Positions 51,090 through 59,169 of a stretch of 64,000 nucleotides of DNA are shown here, piece by piece. Source of the DNA: JAICMB01 sp035295125 (GTDB lineage Bacteria > Acidobacteriota > Terriglobia > Bryobacterales > Bryobacteraceae); assembly GCA_035295125.1 (NCBI GenBank), contig DATGJP010000067.1, forward strand, positions 1-64,000. Reading direction: 5' to 3'. Made by a program: the position numbers and the translations under genes. Position 1 is the stretch's first letter; each line of letters starts with the position of its first letter. The notes under the pieces are model-generated. The model was not told where the DNA came from, searched no databases, and saw only the letters and a program-made list of their open reading frames with translations.

Positions 51090-51502
51090 CCGAAGACTCT
51101 TGTTGGGGCTGGCCTGAGTTCGTCAGAATCACAAGTGGAATGGCGGCGATCGCCGCAAGAGTGACCAGGATGAGAAAAAAATCCCGACGGCAGTATCCGT
51201 CCGCAAGTTGAGATGGCGCTTCATGACGCCCGCATCCATCGCAACCCGCATGATTGGGCAGTAGGTCCCGGCATCACCAAGAGGTCCCGCACAGTCGCGA
51301 ATACCGGTTCTCGGGCGACGACCGCAATACGGCCGCACATCTCCATGTACACGATGATCGCGACCGTGCCGAGGACAATCGACCAAAGCAATCGGTAACG
51401 AAAAGCGGCCCCGGCCTGCAGCGTAAAGACGATCTGTCCGAAATCAACGAAGCCGCCCAGCGCCGTCATGATTCCGAGCGTGATGCCGAGCAGTTTTCGC
51501 AT
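51090..51502 (-). pseudogene. Nramp-family divalent metal transporter, massively deleted remnant
   Basis: From 51502 the minus strand encodes a good Nramp N-terminus ('LLGITLGIMTALGGFVDFGQ', 'IVFTLQAGAAFRYRLLWSIVLGT', 'YMEMCGRIAVVA', 'REPVFATVRD'), with the D-F/P-G-x-x region of TM1 altered to DFGQ. It then jumps to 'MKRHLNLRTDTAVGIFFS', a central piece, and, in another frame, to 'DFFLILVTLAAIAAIPLVIL', the C-terminal helix. A normal family member is ~400-450 aa; only about 130 codons survive. Confidence 0.75.
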
Positions 51503-51953
51503 CCGTTGACTATGGGAGCGGCCTGGGGACAGTCCGTAGGAACATCCTTATGCGTCGTGCCCGAGCCTGCATCCGAAATGGCCGGAACTTGGAGCCGCGC
51601 AAGCCTCTGTCGGAACGGCCGGCGGGAAAGTGAATTCGGTACTGCCAGAGGCCATGTGCTTCAAACTTCTTTGAGGGCCACAACTCCCTGCGGCGACAGC
51701 CTCATCGCTAACGGCTGGCCCATCGGATTTCCTTTGCATCGACGCGGCGAACTGTGATCCCGGCTTTCCTCGACAGGACGAGGCCATTATAAAATTTCGC
51801 AGCTCGACCTCGCCGCGTCCACACGACGTCAAGAGGCGGCGTAAGTCGAGCGCGATGAGGTTAACTCCCGCTCGACCCATCCACATTGTCAATTCTTCGT
51901 GTAGTATGCTTCCGCGTATCCACGTTGTGTACAATTGGCTCGGAGGTGAAGGG
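51503..51953. other. Intergenic, ~450 bp
   Basis: No frame with recognisable motifs. It holds the promoter region of the helix-hairpin-helix gene; I could not find a well-spaced -35/-10 pair. Confidence 0.4.
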
Positions 51954-52259
51954 ATGAGATTTGCGAGATGGATTGTTCTGTTGTTGACGGCGCTGGCATT
52001 GACGGCAGCTCCCTATCAGTCGGGGTCGAAGGGATCTGCGAACAAAACCGCAACCACGCAAGCCAGCAGCAAGCTAATTGATATCAACAGCGCAACGGCG
52101 GATGAACTGAAGACGCTCCCGGGGATTGGGGATGCGTATTCGGCGGCGATTATTAAGAACCGGAAGTATGCGAACAAGAGGCAGCTCGTGTCGAAGAAAG
52201 TGATTCCGCAGGCAACTTACGACAAGATCGCCGACAAGATTATTGCCAAGCAGAACTGA
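51954..52259 (+). CDS. Secreted helix-hairpin-helix (ComEA-like) protein
   Basis: A 101-aa protein. The start at 51954 is supported by GGAGGTG upstream. The N-terminus is a signal or anchor ('RFARWIVLLLTALALTAAPY'), then a Ser/Thr/Ala linker. The helix-hairpin-helix domain follows: 'LIDINSATADELKTLPGIGDAYSAAIIKNRKY' and 'KKVIPQATYDKIADKIIAKQ'. The motif LPGIGxxxAxxII binds DNA backbone in ComEA, the DNA receptor for natural transformation. Unlike complete ComEA it has one short domain, and no comEB or comEC is nearby, so the role in DNA uptake is only possible. Confidence 0.85.
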   Translation: MRFARWIVLLLTALALTAAPYQSGSKGSANKTATTQASSKLIDINSATADELKTLPGIGDAYSAAIIKNRKYANKRQLVSKKVIPQATYDKIADKIIAKQN

Positions 52260-52263
52260 CCAA

Positions 52264-53067
52264 ATGGCAGGCGAAACCGCCGGCCCCACTCTAATCGCTA
52301 TCGACGGGTCGAACTTCGATAGCATTCCCTGCTGCGGAATCAAGAGCTGCACACATCCCGGCCGTATCGGGAAGCAACGCTGGATCGAGTCGAACGCGAA
52401 ACTTGGTTTGCGCGCGCAGACGTTGCTCGACCCGGATGGTGTGCCGGCGGGGTACATCGAATATCTTCCCGGCGAATACGCCTGGCGCGGTGTGAATGCT
52501 GCCGGATACATGTTTGTGCACTGCATCTGGATTTATTCGCGGCGGCATCAACGAAAAGGGTGGGGCAGCGTCATGATCGAAGCCTGCCTCGCTGACGCCA
52601 AAAGCGCGGGCCTGAGCGGCGTGGCGGCGATGGTGCGCGAGGGGCCCTGGATGGCGGACCGCCGACTGTTCCTGAGCAACGGCTTTGAGCCGGCAGACCA
52701 TGCGTCTCCCGATTACCAGTTGCTGGTCCGCAAGTTCGAGCAGCGGGCGGATAACCCGACGTTCAAGAAAGACTGGGACCAGAAAGTCGCGGCATATGGC
52801 AGAGGTCTGACGATCATCGGATCGAGCCAGTGTCCGCACATTGCGAAATTCGTGTCCGATATCGCAAAGAGCGCGAAGGAGGAATACGGAATCGTGCCCA
52901 AGGTGGTGGATCTGAAATCGTGGCGCGACGCTCAGAATGCTCCGACTCCGTATGCGGTGTTTGCGTTGATCGGCGACGGGCGTTTGTTAGCGGACCACCA
53001 GGTCAGCCGGACTCGATTTCGCAACATCATGAAGAAGTGGCAGGGAGCGAATCTCCGGAACGCCTAG
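52264..53067 (+). CDS. GNAT acetyltransferase with C-terminal YoaP-like domain
   Basis: A 267-aa protein. Residues ~10-165 are a GNAT fold ('AGYIEYLPGEYAW', 'HCIWIYSRRHQRKGWGSVMIEACLADAKSAG' with the acetyl-CoA pyrophosphate loop RRHQRKGWG). Residues ~175-267 match the YoaP-like region, a thioredoxin-like extension with Cys-Pro ('IGSSQCPHIAKFVSDI'). Homologues begin around 'LIAIDGSNFDSIPCCGIK'; the first eight residues here (MAGETAGP) are encoded by a dispersed repeat whose first base is the G of the ATG, and there is no ribosome binding site. It lies 4 bp after the helix-hairpin-helix gene, so coupling may supply initiation. Confidence 0.82.
   Translation: MAGETAGPTLIAIDGSNFDSIPCCGIKSCTHPGRIGKQRWIESNAKLGLRAQTLLDPDGVPAGYIEYLPGEYAWRGVNAAGYMFVHCIWIYSRRHQRKGWGSVMIEACLADAKSAGLSGVAAMVREGPWMADRRLFLSNGFEPADHASPDYQLLVRKFEQRADNPTFKKDWDQKVAAYGRGLTIIGSSQCPHIAKFVSDIAKSAKEEYGIVPKVVDLKSWRDAQNAPTPYAVFALIGDGRLLADHQVSRTRFRNIMKKWQGANLRNA
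52266..52289 (+). repeat. Dispersed repeat core at a gene start
   Basis: This 24-bp sequence is identical to 21107-21130. It starts at the G of the GNAT gene's ATG and encodes that protein's first residues. It contains GGCGAAACCGCC, the core shared with the hairpins at 25.7 and 58.3 kb. Confidence 0.7.
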
Positions 53068-53685
53068 GATGCGCGGTTGTGGCGCGGGGTTCTCAATAGC
53101 CCAGAGCAGTGCCGCGATCATTTGACGGAGCGAAACAAGCCCGAGTCGGCGCGCGCCTTCGCGGGTACTGCTCAGCCTCTTCGCGACGGCATAGAACGGT
53201 ATCAGCAGGTAGGGCCAGCGGTGGCCTGGGCCCAGGACGTACCAGGGACGCAAGACTGTGGACGAGAGGCCGCTGGCGCGGAGGTACTGCTCCGCTTCGA
53301 CGCGCACCGCGATGAATGCGTGCATCATGGGGGCCGGATGCGCGACGCTCACATAGACAAAGTGCCGGATGCCGGCCTGCCGCGCCGCGCCGATTCCGGC
53401 AAGCGCCGCGGGGAGATCGATGGTGCGGAACTGCTCTGCTTTTGCAGGGCTGGGATGAGCGACTCCCACCAATTGCACAAAGGTGTCGGCGGGAGACACC
53501 TGCGCGGCGAAGGTTGATGCATCCAGCGCGTTTCCAGTGATGGGGGCGGCTCCCGCAGGCAGTTTCGATTGCGATCCGGGCCGCACCAGCGCACGAACCG
53601 TGTGGCCGCGCGCCAGGAGTTCGGGAATGAGCCGGCGGCCCATATAACCCGTGCCTCCGGTAATGAAGACGTTCCGTGATTCCAT
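52987..53685 (-). CDS. NAD(P)-binding epimerase-like (extended SDR) protein
   Basis: A 232-aa protein. The start at 53685 gives the nucleotide-binding motif at once ('MESRNVFITGGTGYMGRRL', TGGTGxxG). Then 'HTVRALVRPGSQSK', 'FVQLVGVAHPSPAKAEQF', 'AARQAGIRHFVYVSVAHPAP', 'RVEAEQYLRASGLSSTVLRPWYVLGP'. The catalytic Tyr-x3-Lys of true epimerases is absent, placing it among atypical complex-I-39kDa-like or NmrA-like members. Its last 81 bp overlap the convergent GNAT gene tail. It starts 8 bp after the end of the next gene upstream, so they are cotranscribed. Confidence 0.8.
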   Translation of the reverse strand: MESRNVFITGGTGYMGRRLIPELLARGHTVRALVRPGSQSKLPAGAAPITGNALDASTFAAQVSPADTFVQLVGVAHPSPAKAEQFRTIDLPAALAGIGAARQAGIRHFVYVSVAHPAPMMHAFIAVRVEAEQYLRASGLSSTVLRPWYVLGPGHRWPYLLIPFYAVAKRLSSTREGARRLGLVSLRQMIAALLWAIENPAPQPRILGVPEIRSLPLLHDVAKSSPADLVVR

Positions 53686-53693
53686 CCGGGAGA

Positions 53694-54569
53694 TTATACG
53701 GAGGCGGCTCGCGCTTGGATTTCGGCGGCATGATCGGTGGCCCAATGGAGGAACGTTCGGGGAGGCAGTCCGGTGATTTCCTGGAAAGTTGACGTGATGT
53801 AGGCGGGTTGGCCAATTGCGGCGGCCCAGGCGTCGAGAAGGATATTCGACAGGGCGGCAGGGAATCCCAGGTCGGCCATGACGGTCCGGCGCGCTTCGTC
53901 TGCCGTGAGGTCTTCGAGCCGTAGGTGGCGCCCGATCACGCGTGCGATGGTGGAGAGCTGTTCGCCCTGTGTCAACGATTCGGGGCCGGTGAGAACGTAG
54001 GACGCTCCGCCGTGGCCGTTTTCGCAGAGGGCGCGAACAGCGACGGTGGCGATGTCGCGTTCGTCAATAGGCGCGGTCGGCGCGGCCAAATAGGGCCAGC
54101 GGACGGTGTCGCCGGTGCGGATCTGCGGAGCCCACCAAGTCAATGCATTAGCGGCAAACATGCCGGGCTGGAGGAAAGTCCATTCGAGGCCGGAAGCCTC
54201 GATTACGCGCTCCAGAAGTTCGGCACGTGTTCGGGAGGGGTTGGGTTGTTGGAAGAGGGGGTGTGGAGCTTTCAGCGGAGCGGAGAGGTGGACGATACGG
54301 CGCGCGTGTTTTGCGATGCGGTCTATACCCGCCTCGACGGCCGAGGCCGGGGCTACCCAGACGAGAAAGACGGTGTCGATGTTGTCGAGGGCGCGGTCCA
54401 GGGAAGCGGGTACGGTTAGATCACCTTCAACGACTTCGACGTGTGGGGGAATGCCTTGGCGGTTAGGAGTCCGCGTGAGAGCTCGGATTTGCACTCCGGT
54501 GGTTGGAAGCTGAGCTAGGACTTCGCGGCCTACGGTGCCGGTGCCGCCTATGACGAGGATTCGGTTCAT
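53694..54569 (-). CDS. NmrA-like NAD(P)-binding protein
   Basis: A 291-aa protein with the start at 54569, beginning 'MNRILVIGGTGTVGREVLAQL' (GGTGxxG site). It continues 'VQIRALTRTP', 'VEVVEGDLTVPASLDRALDNIDTVFLV', 'HARRIVHLSAPLK', 'LLERVIEASGLEWTFLQPGMFAANAL', 'APIDERDIATVAVRALCENG', the pattern of NmrA/QOR2-type redox-sensing or quinone-reductase-like proteins. The Tyr-x3-Lys catalytic pair is missing, as usual for the group. It is followed after 8 bp by a second atypical SDR, so the pair probably acts together. Confidence 0.85.
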   Translation of the reverse strand: MNRILVIGGTGTVGREVLAQLPTTGVQIRALTRTPNRQGIPPHVEVVEGDLTVPASLDRALDNIDTVFLVWVAPASAVEAGIDRIAKHARRIVHLSAPLKAPHPLFQQPNPSRTRAELLERVIEASGLEWTFLQPGMFAANALTWWAPQIRTGDTVRWPYLAAPTAPIDERDIATVAVRALCENGHGGASYVLTGPESLTQGEQLSTIARVIGRHLRLEDLTADEARRTVMADLGFPAALSNILLDAWAAAIGQPAYITSTFQEITGLPPRTFLHWATDHAAEIQARAASV

Positions 54570-54691
54570 CGGAGTTATTTTAGCGATGTTGTATCCGGAT
54601 ACTGTCGCCTTGCAGGCGGCCTGCAGACCGGCAAAGTACGCCGTTACATTGCAACGCAATCGAGGGAACGTCCGTCAATATCTTCATACCT

Positions 54692-56863
54692 GTGCCTACG
54701 TCAAGATTCACTCGATTTACATTTGTTCTGCTTGGTTCGATTGGGCTTATGGCCCAGGAAGGGAGGCTCGGGCGGAATTCGCGGCCGCTTGTTACGACCG
54801 CGATTAATGACACCCAGTTGCACGCGCTGCGGGGTAATATCCATCCAATGGCGAACAGTCTCAACGACCGCGGACGGGTCCCAGAGGACTTCGCTCTCGA
54901 CCACATGTTGCTGCAATTAAAGCGGCCCGCCGAACAGGAGCAGGCGCTTAACCAATTCATTGATCAACTGCACAAACGTGGGTCGGCAAACTATCATCAC
55001 TGGCTGACGCCGGCGCAATTCGGGCAGTCCTTCGGGCCGTCGCAACAAGATATTGACGCGGTTACATCGTGGTTAAAATCGCGCGGCTTCACCGTAAACC
55101 AGATTCATTCGAGCGGGATGCTGATTGATTTTTCCGGGACGGCGCGGCAAGTGCGGACGGCGCTGCACACCGACATCCATTACCTGAACGTGGGCGGCGA
55201 ACAGCATATCGCGAACATGAGTGATCCGGAAATCCCGGAAGCGCTCGCGCCAGTAATTGCCGGCGTGGTTTCGCTCCACGATTTCAAACCACACACGATG
55301 CACAAAAGAGCCAAGTTCACGACCACTTCCGGCGGCGGCACGTACCAGGCATTAACCCCCAACGACCTCGCGACAATCTACAACCTCAATCCTCTGTTTG
55401 CAGCCGGCATCACGGGTAAAGGACAGACCATCGCGGTGGTGGAAGACACCAACCTGTACAGCGATGCCGATTGGTCGACTTTCCGCACCACGTTTGGATT
55501 GGATCAGTATTCTTCCGGGTCGCTGACCACCGTACACCCGAGCTGCACCGATCCTGGCATACCTCGGGGCGCAGCGGCAGGGGATGACGGCGAGGCCGCG
55601 TTAGACGTCGAGTGGGCCAGCGCCGCGGCGCCCGATGCCGCGATTCAATTAGCATCATGCGCGAACACTCGCACGACGTTCGGGGGCCTCATGGCGCTGG
55701 TCAACATGATCAACAGCCCGAATCCGCCCTCGGTTGTCAGCATCAGCTACGGGAATTGTGAAGCTGAAAACGGCGAGGGAAGCAACGCAGCGTTCAATTC
55801 TGTTTATCAGCAGGCGGTGGCGGAAGGTATGTCGGTCTTTGTGGCCGCGGGTGATGAAGGCGCAGCAAGCTGCGACGCGGGATCCAGTGGCGCGACTCAT
55901 GGGATAGGCGTGAGCGGATGGGCTTCGACGCCGTACAACGTAGCCGTGGGGGGCACCGACTTCTCGGACTCGTATAACAACACGACAAATCTGTACTGGA
56001 ACTCGACGAACAATTCAACGTACGGGTCGGCGCTGTCGTATATTCCCGAGATCCCCTGGAACGATTCGTGCGCGGGAAGTCTGTTGGCAAGCACATTTGG
56101 TTTCGCGACGTCGTACGGGTCGAGTGGATTCTGTGGGAGCCGTGAGGCGACTCAGAACCAATTGCTTGTGGTAGCGGCCGGCAGCGGTGGGCCAAGTGGA
56201 TGCGCCACGGGTACGCCTGCCGAATCGGGTATCGTGGGAGGCACTTGCCAGGGATATGCCAAGCCTTCGTGGCAGGCAGGTCTTGCTGGAATTCCGAACG
56301 ATGGCGTGCGCGATATTCCCGACGTTTCGCTATTTGCGGGCGATGGCGTGTGGGGACATTACTACGTCACGTGCTGGTCGGACGTCCGCAACGGCGGCGC
56401 TCCATGTACGGGCGACCCGGGCGGATGGGCCGGCGCGGGCGGGACGTCTTTCTCTTCGCCGATTATGGCGGGCATTCAGGCGCTCGTGAATCAGAATGCG
56501 GGCGGCCTGCAGGGGAACCCGAACTACGTTTACTATCAACTGGCGCAGAATGGCACGTCGGCATGTGACTCGAGCAACGGGAGCACGAATTCGGCTAGTT
56601 GCATTTTCTATAACGTCACGCAGGGCGACATCGCCGTGAACTGCGGCGGCGCCGACAACTGCTTTGGCGCTACCACTACGTCTACCGGCCGCGGCCGGGG
56701 ATCGAAAGCCAGCCTCAACGGCGCACTTTCGACGTCAGGGCAATCCTATGCGCCGGCTTTCGGCAGCGGCGCGGGCTGGAACTTCGCGACCGGGATCGGG
56801 TCGGTGAACGCGTACAACCTCGTGATGAACTGGATGGGCGGCGGTAGCCAAGCCAGCCAGTAA
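54692..56863 (+). CDS. S53 family serine-carboxyl peptidase (sedolisin)
   Basis: A 723-aa pro-peptidase. The GTG at 54692 leads into a signal sequence (FTRFTFVLLGSIGLMAQ). The activation domain covers ~30-215 ('HHWLTPAQFGQSFGPSQQDIDAVTSWLKSRGF'). The peptidase domain follows with the Ser-Glu-Asp triad: E301 and D305 in GEAALDVEW, D388 in 'VAAGDEGA' (oxyanion) and S586 in 'GGTSFSSPIMAG'. It is active at acid pH outside the cell, like kumamolisin. The usual calcium site near the end is not obvious. It has no operon partner; a hydrolase gene converges on it 10 bp away. Confidence 0.92.
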   Translation: MPTSRFTRFTFVLLGSIGLMAQEGRLGRNSRPLVTTAINDTQLHALRGNIHPMANSLNDRGRVPEDFALDHMLLQLKRPAEQEQALNQFIDQLHKRGSANYHHWLTPAQFGQSFGPSQQDIDAVTSWLKSRGFTVNQIHSSGMLIDFSGTARQVRTALHTDIHYLNVGGEQHIANMSDPEIPEALAPVIAGVVSLHDFKPHTMHKRAKFTTTSGGGTYQALTPNDLATIYNLNPLFAAGITGKGQTIAVVEDTNLYSDADWSTFRTTFGLDQYSSGSLTTVHPSCTDPGIPRGAAAGDDGEAALDVEWASAAAPDAAIQLASCANTRTTFGGLMALVNMINSPNPPSVVSISYGNCEAENGEGSNAAFNSVYQQAVAEGMSVFVAAGDEGAASCDAGSSGATHGIGVSGWASTPYNVAVGGTDFSDSYNNTTNLYWNSTNNSTYGSALSYIPEIPWNDSCAGSLLASTFGFATSYGSSGFCGSREATQNQLLVVAAGSGGPSGCATGTPAESGIVGGTCQGYAKPSWQAGLAGIPNDGVRDIPDVSLFAGDGVWGHYYVTCWSDVRNGGAPCTGDPGGWAGAGGTSFSSPIMAGIQALVNQNAGGLQGNPNYVYYQLAQNGTSACDSSNGSTNSASCIFYNVTQGDIAVNCGGADNCFGATTTSTGRGRGSKASLNGALSTSGQSYAPAFGSGAGWNFATGIGSVNAYNLVMNWMGGGSQASQ

Positions 56864-56873
56864 CGGGGCGCGG

Positions 56874-58187
56874 TTACTCCATGATCGCCTGATACACGAG
56901 GCTTCTCGAGAGCGCGTGGATAGCGCGCGTGGTTCCGAGATTCTGGTGCTGCACCATGCCTACGAAGGCGAGGTCGCGAACCGGATCGATCCAGAACCAG
57001 GTGCCGGCGATACCGAACCAGCTAAAGGTGCCGTTGGAGACGGGATCACCCGCGGCGGCCGAGTCCATCACGATCTGGAAGTCCATGCCCCAGCCGGTTC
57101 CCGGGGGCATGGTCTTCAGGGCATCGGGATTGACGTAGTTAGTGCGCATCATTTCAACCGTGCGAGGCGCAAGCAGGCGAACACCGTTGAGTTGGCCGCC
57201 TTGTAACAGCATTTCGCAGAAGCGCGCATAGTCCATGGCGGTGGAGAATAGGCCTCCGCCGCCGGATGCGCCGAGCGGAACTACCGTCGGATCGGGCCGG
57301 TTTTCGTCTACATTGAGGTTTGCTCCAGCGCCCATGTGGACCTGCGCAAAGCGGGACAGCTTTTCCTTGGGCACGAAGAAACCCGTGTCTTTCATGCCGA
57401 GCGGTTCGAAGATTCGCTTGCGGGCGAAATCGGCGAAGGACATGCCGGAGAACTTCTCAATCAGATAACCCTGAACGTCGACGCCAATGCTATAGGACCA
57501 GCGGGTGCCGGGCTGGGCGAGCAAAGGCATTTTCCCGAGACCATCGATCATCGTCTGCAAAGGGGCTGCGGAGTTCAGCACGTTTGCTTCGATGATCATC
57601 TTGTCTACGGGGTTATTGGGATTCAGGATATAGCCAAGGCCGGCTGTGTGCGTCATGAGCTCGCGCATGGTCATGGGGCGCTTGGCATCTTCGAGCTTTG
57701 GCGTGCCGTCATCATTCTTGCCGGCATACACTTTGAGCTGGCCGAATTCAGGGATGTAGCGCGAAACGGGGTCGTTGAGCTGCCATTTTCCCTCTTCGTA
57801 GAGCAGCATCATGGCGACGCCGGTGACGGGCTTGCTCATGGAGTAGATGCGGAAGATGGAGTCCTTCTGGACAGGGTCCGGTTTGCGGACGTCGAGCTGG
57901 CCGACCGCGCCAAAGTCGACGATTTTGCCATGGCGCTCGACCAGGGTCACGAGGCCGGCGACCTGCTTGTTGTCGATGAGTCGCTTCATCGCGGCATCGA
58001 GGCGGGCGAGGCGTTCGCTGGACATGCCGACGGATTCGGGTGTCGCGGTTCCGAGGTCGCGGGCGCGGGTTTCGGCCAGTTTGGTGGCGGTCGCGGCGGC
58101 GGGTCGGATGCTCTGGGCGTACAGCGTCAGGGCGAGGGAGATGGCGGCGAAAAACGCGAGCAGCTTCGGCGCGTGATGGCGTGACAT
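56874..58187 (-). CDS. Exported serine hydrolase of the beta-lactamase/esterase (class C) fold
   Basis: A 437-aa protein. The start at 58187 gives a signal peptide ('LLAFFAAISLALTLYAQ'). The catalytic S-x-x-K is in 'FRIYSMSKPVTGVAM', a Tyr in 'RWSYSIGVDVQGYLIEKFSG' fits the YxN/YxG box, and 'MTHTAGLGY' and 'FEPLGMKDTGF' are typical of the EstB-like esterases. The C-terminal K/H-x-G box is 'FSWFGIAGTWFWIDP' (FGxAGT). It more likely hydrolyses esters or peptides than beta-lactams. An upstream frame to 58379 runs through a dispersed repeat and is rejected. Confidence 0.87.
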   Translation of the reverse strand: MSRHHAPKLLAFFAAISLALTLYAQSIRPAAATATKLAETRARDLGTATPESVGMSSERLARLDAAMKRLIDNKQVAGLVTLVERHGKIVDFGAVGQLDVRKPDPVQKDSIFRIYSMSKPVTGVAMMLLYEEGKWQLNDPVSRYIPEFGQLKVYAGKNDDGTPKLEDAKRPMTMRELMTHTAGLGYILNPNNPVDKMIIEANVLNSAAPLQTMIDGLGKMPLLAQPGTRWSYSIGVDVQGYLIEKFSGMSFADFARKRIFEPLGMKDTGFFVPKEKLSRFAQVHMGAGANLNVDENRPDPTVVPLGASGGGGLFSTAMDYARFCEMLLQGGQLNGVRLLAPRTVEMMRTNYVNPDALKTMPPGTGWGMDFQIVMDSAAAGDPVSNGTFSWFGIAGTWFWIDPVRDLAFVGMVQHQNLGTTRAIHALSRSLVYQAIME

Positions 58188-58287
58188 AGGCAGGGTCTTA
58201 GAATGATACCACCCGGACGACCGACCGGTAGGTCGGGCTGGCATGGCGCTTAGTTTTTCAGGATGGGACAAAACTGGGCAGAGTAAG

Positions 58288-58388
58288 GCAGAATTGCATC
58301 CTGCACGTCCAGGTGGGACAGGCGGTTTCGCCTGTCCTTTTTCGGTGAAGTCCAAAAGCAGGCCGAATGCCTGCTTCACCCTTCCACA
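58288..58388 (+). repeat. Dispersed repeat with palindromic hairpins (copy B)
   Basis: 58315-58388 is the second copy of the element at 25678-25752: hairpin 58317-58336 is identical (GACAGGCG-GTTT-CGCCTGTC), the spacer differs at a few bases, the second hairpin is 58358-58374, and both copies end with ttcacccttccaca. Just before it, 58288-58304 is a one-mismatch version of the GCAGGAT-nnn-ATCCTGC hairpin found at 28.3 and 32.1 kb. The two families thus sit side by side. Confidence 0.83.
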
Positions 58389-58445
58389 GCCTCCAAATCG
58401 TCGCGGGACGCAAAGAATCAGAGGCTGTGTATGTGTAATATCTCC

Positions 58446-59168
58446 CTATCCTCGTTTTTCGATTTCGGTGATGGCGATTTGGGCCACTCGGGCTAGGTCG
58501 ATGGCGGGCATCAGTCCGAAGCCGCGTTGATGGCTGTTGATTTCGTGTTTCACGGCGGCGATTTTACGCAGCGTCGGGAGATCGCTGGAATCACCCATCT
58601 TAGCCAGGACACGGAGAGCGGTGAGCTGCGCTGAGCCGTCGGGTACGCTGAGGAAGCCGCGCGCTACCGGCAAGGCCTCGGGTTGGTTCTTCTCCAGCAG
58701 GCGGTCGAGTGCCATCACTCCCTGAAGGCCGCCTTTCTTCGCAATGGCCTGGAGCTGCGGAACGGCAATGCGGCCTTCATACTGCGACAGCGATTGCACG
58801 GCATTGGTGGCGACCAGAAGGTCGGAGTCGGCGGCCGCTTTCGTCAGGGGCTCTATGAATTCGGGATTGTGGAACGTGCCGAGCAGGCGCGCGGCAGTGG
58901 CTCGCACCATGGGGAGTTCGTCCGTCAGCGCATCTCTGAGTTGATCGATGGCGGCGGCCTGCCTCAGATTTTCACCGGCGCAAGCGCGCAACACGTCGAG
59001 GCGCATGGCTTTGCGCATGGCATCGAGGGCGTCGGGGGTGTCGGCGCCTCGCAGCGCGAAGCAGGCGTTGTTGCGCTGTGCCACGTTTAGTTTGGGGTCG
59101 AACATTCTGTCGAGATTGGACTGGCTGAAGGCCTGTCCGACAGCCAAAAGAACAATGAGTGCGCGCAT
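58446..59168 (-). CDS. Exported HEAT-repeat protein
   Basis: A 240-aa protein with a signal peptide (LIVLLAVGQAFSQ). The rest is HEAT/armadillo-like helical repeats: 'DALDAMRKAMRLDVLRACAGENLR', 'AIDQLRDALTDELPMVRATAARLLGTF', 'FIEPLTKAAADSDLLVATNAVQSLSQYE', 'AQLTALRVLAKMGDSSDLPTLRKIAAV'. There are no PBS-lyase cysteines. It is probably an extracytoplasmic scaffold. It starts one base after the stop of the TPR protein gene and is the last gene of the DUF4331-TPR-HEAT operon. Confidence 0.8.
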   Translation of the reverse strand: MRALIVLLAVGQAFSQSNLDRMFDPKLNVAQRNNACFALRGADTPDALDAMRKAMRLDVLRACAGENLRQAAAIDQLRDALTDELPMVRATAARLLGTFHNPEFIEPLTKAAADSDLLVATNAVQSLSQYEGRIAVPQLQAIAKKGGLQGVMALDRLLEKNQPEALPVARGFLSVPDGSAQLTALRVLAKMGDSSDLPTLRKIAAVKHEINSHQRGFGLMPAIDLARVAQIAITEIEKRG

Positions 59169-59169
59169 T

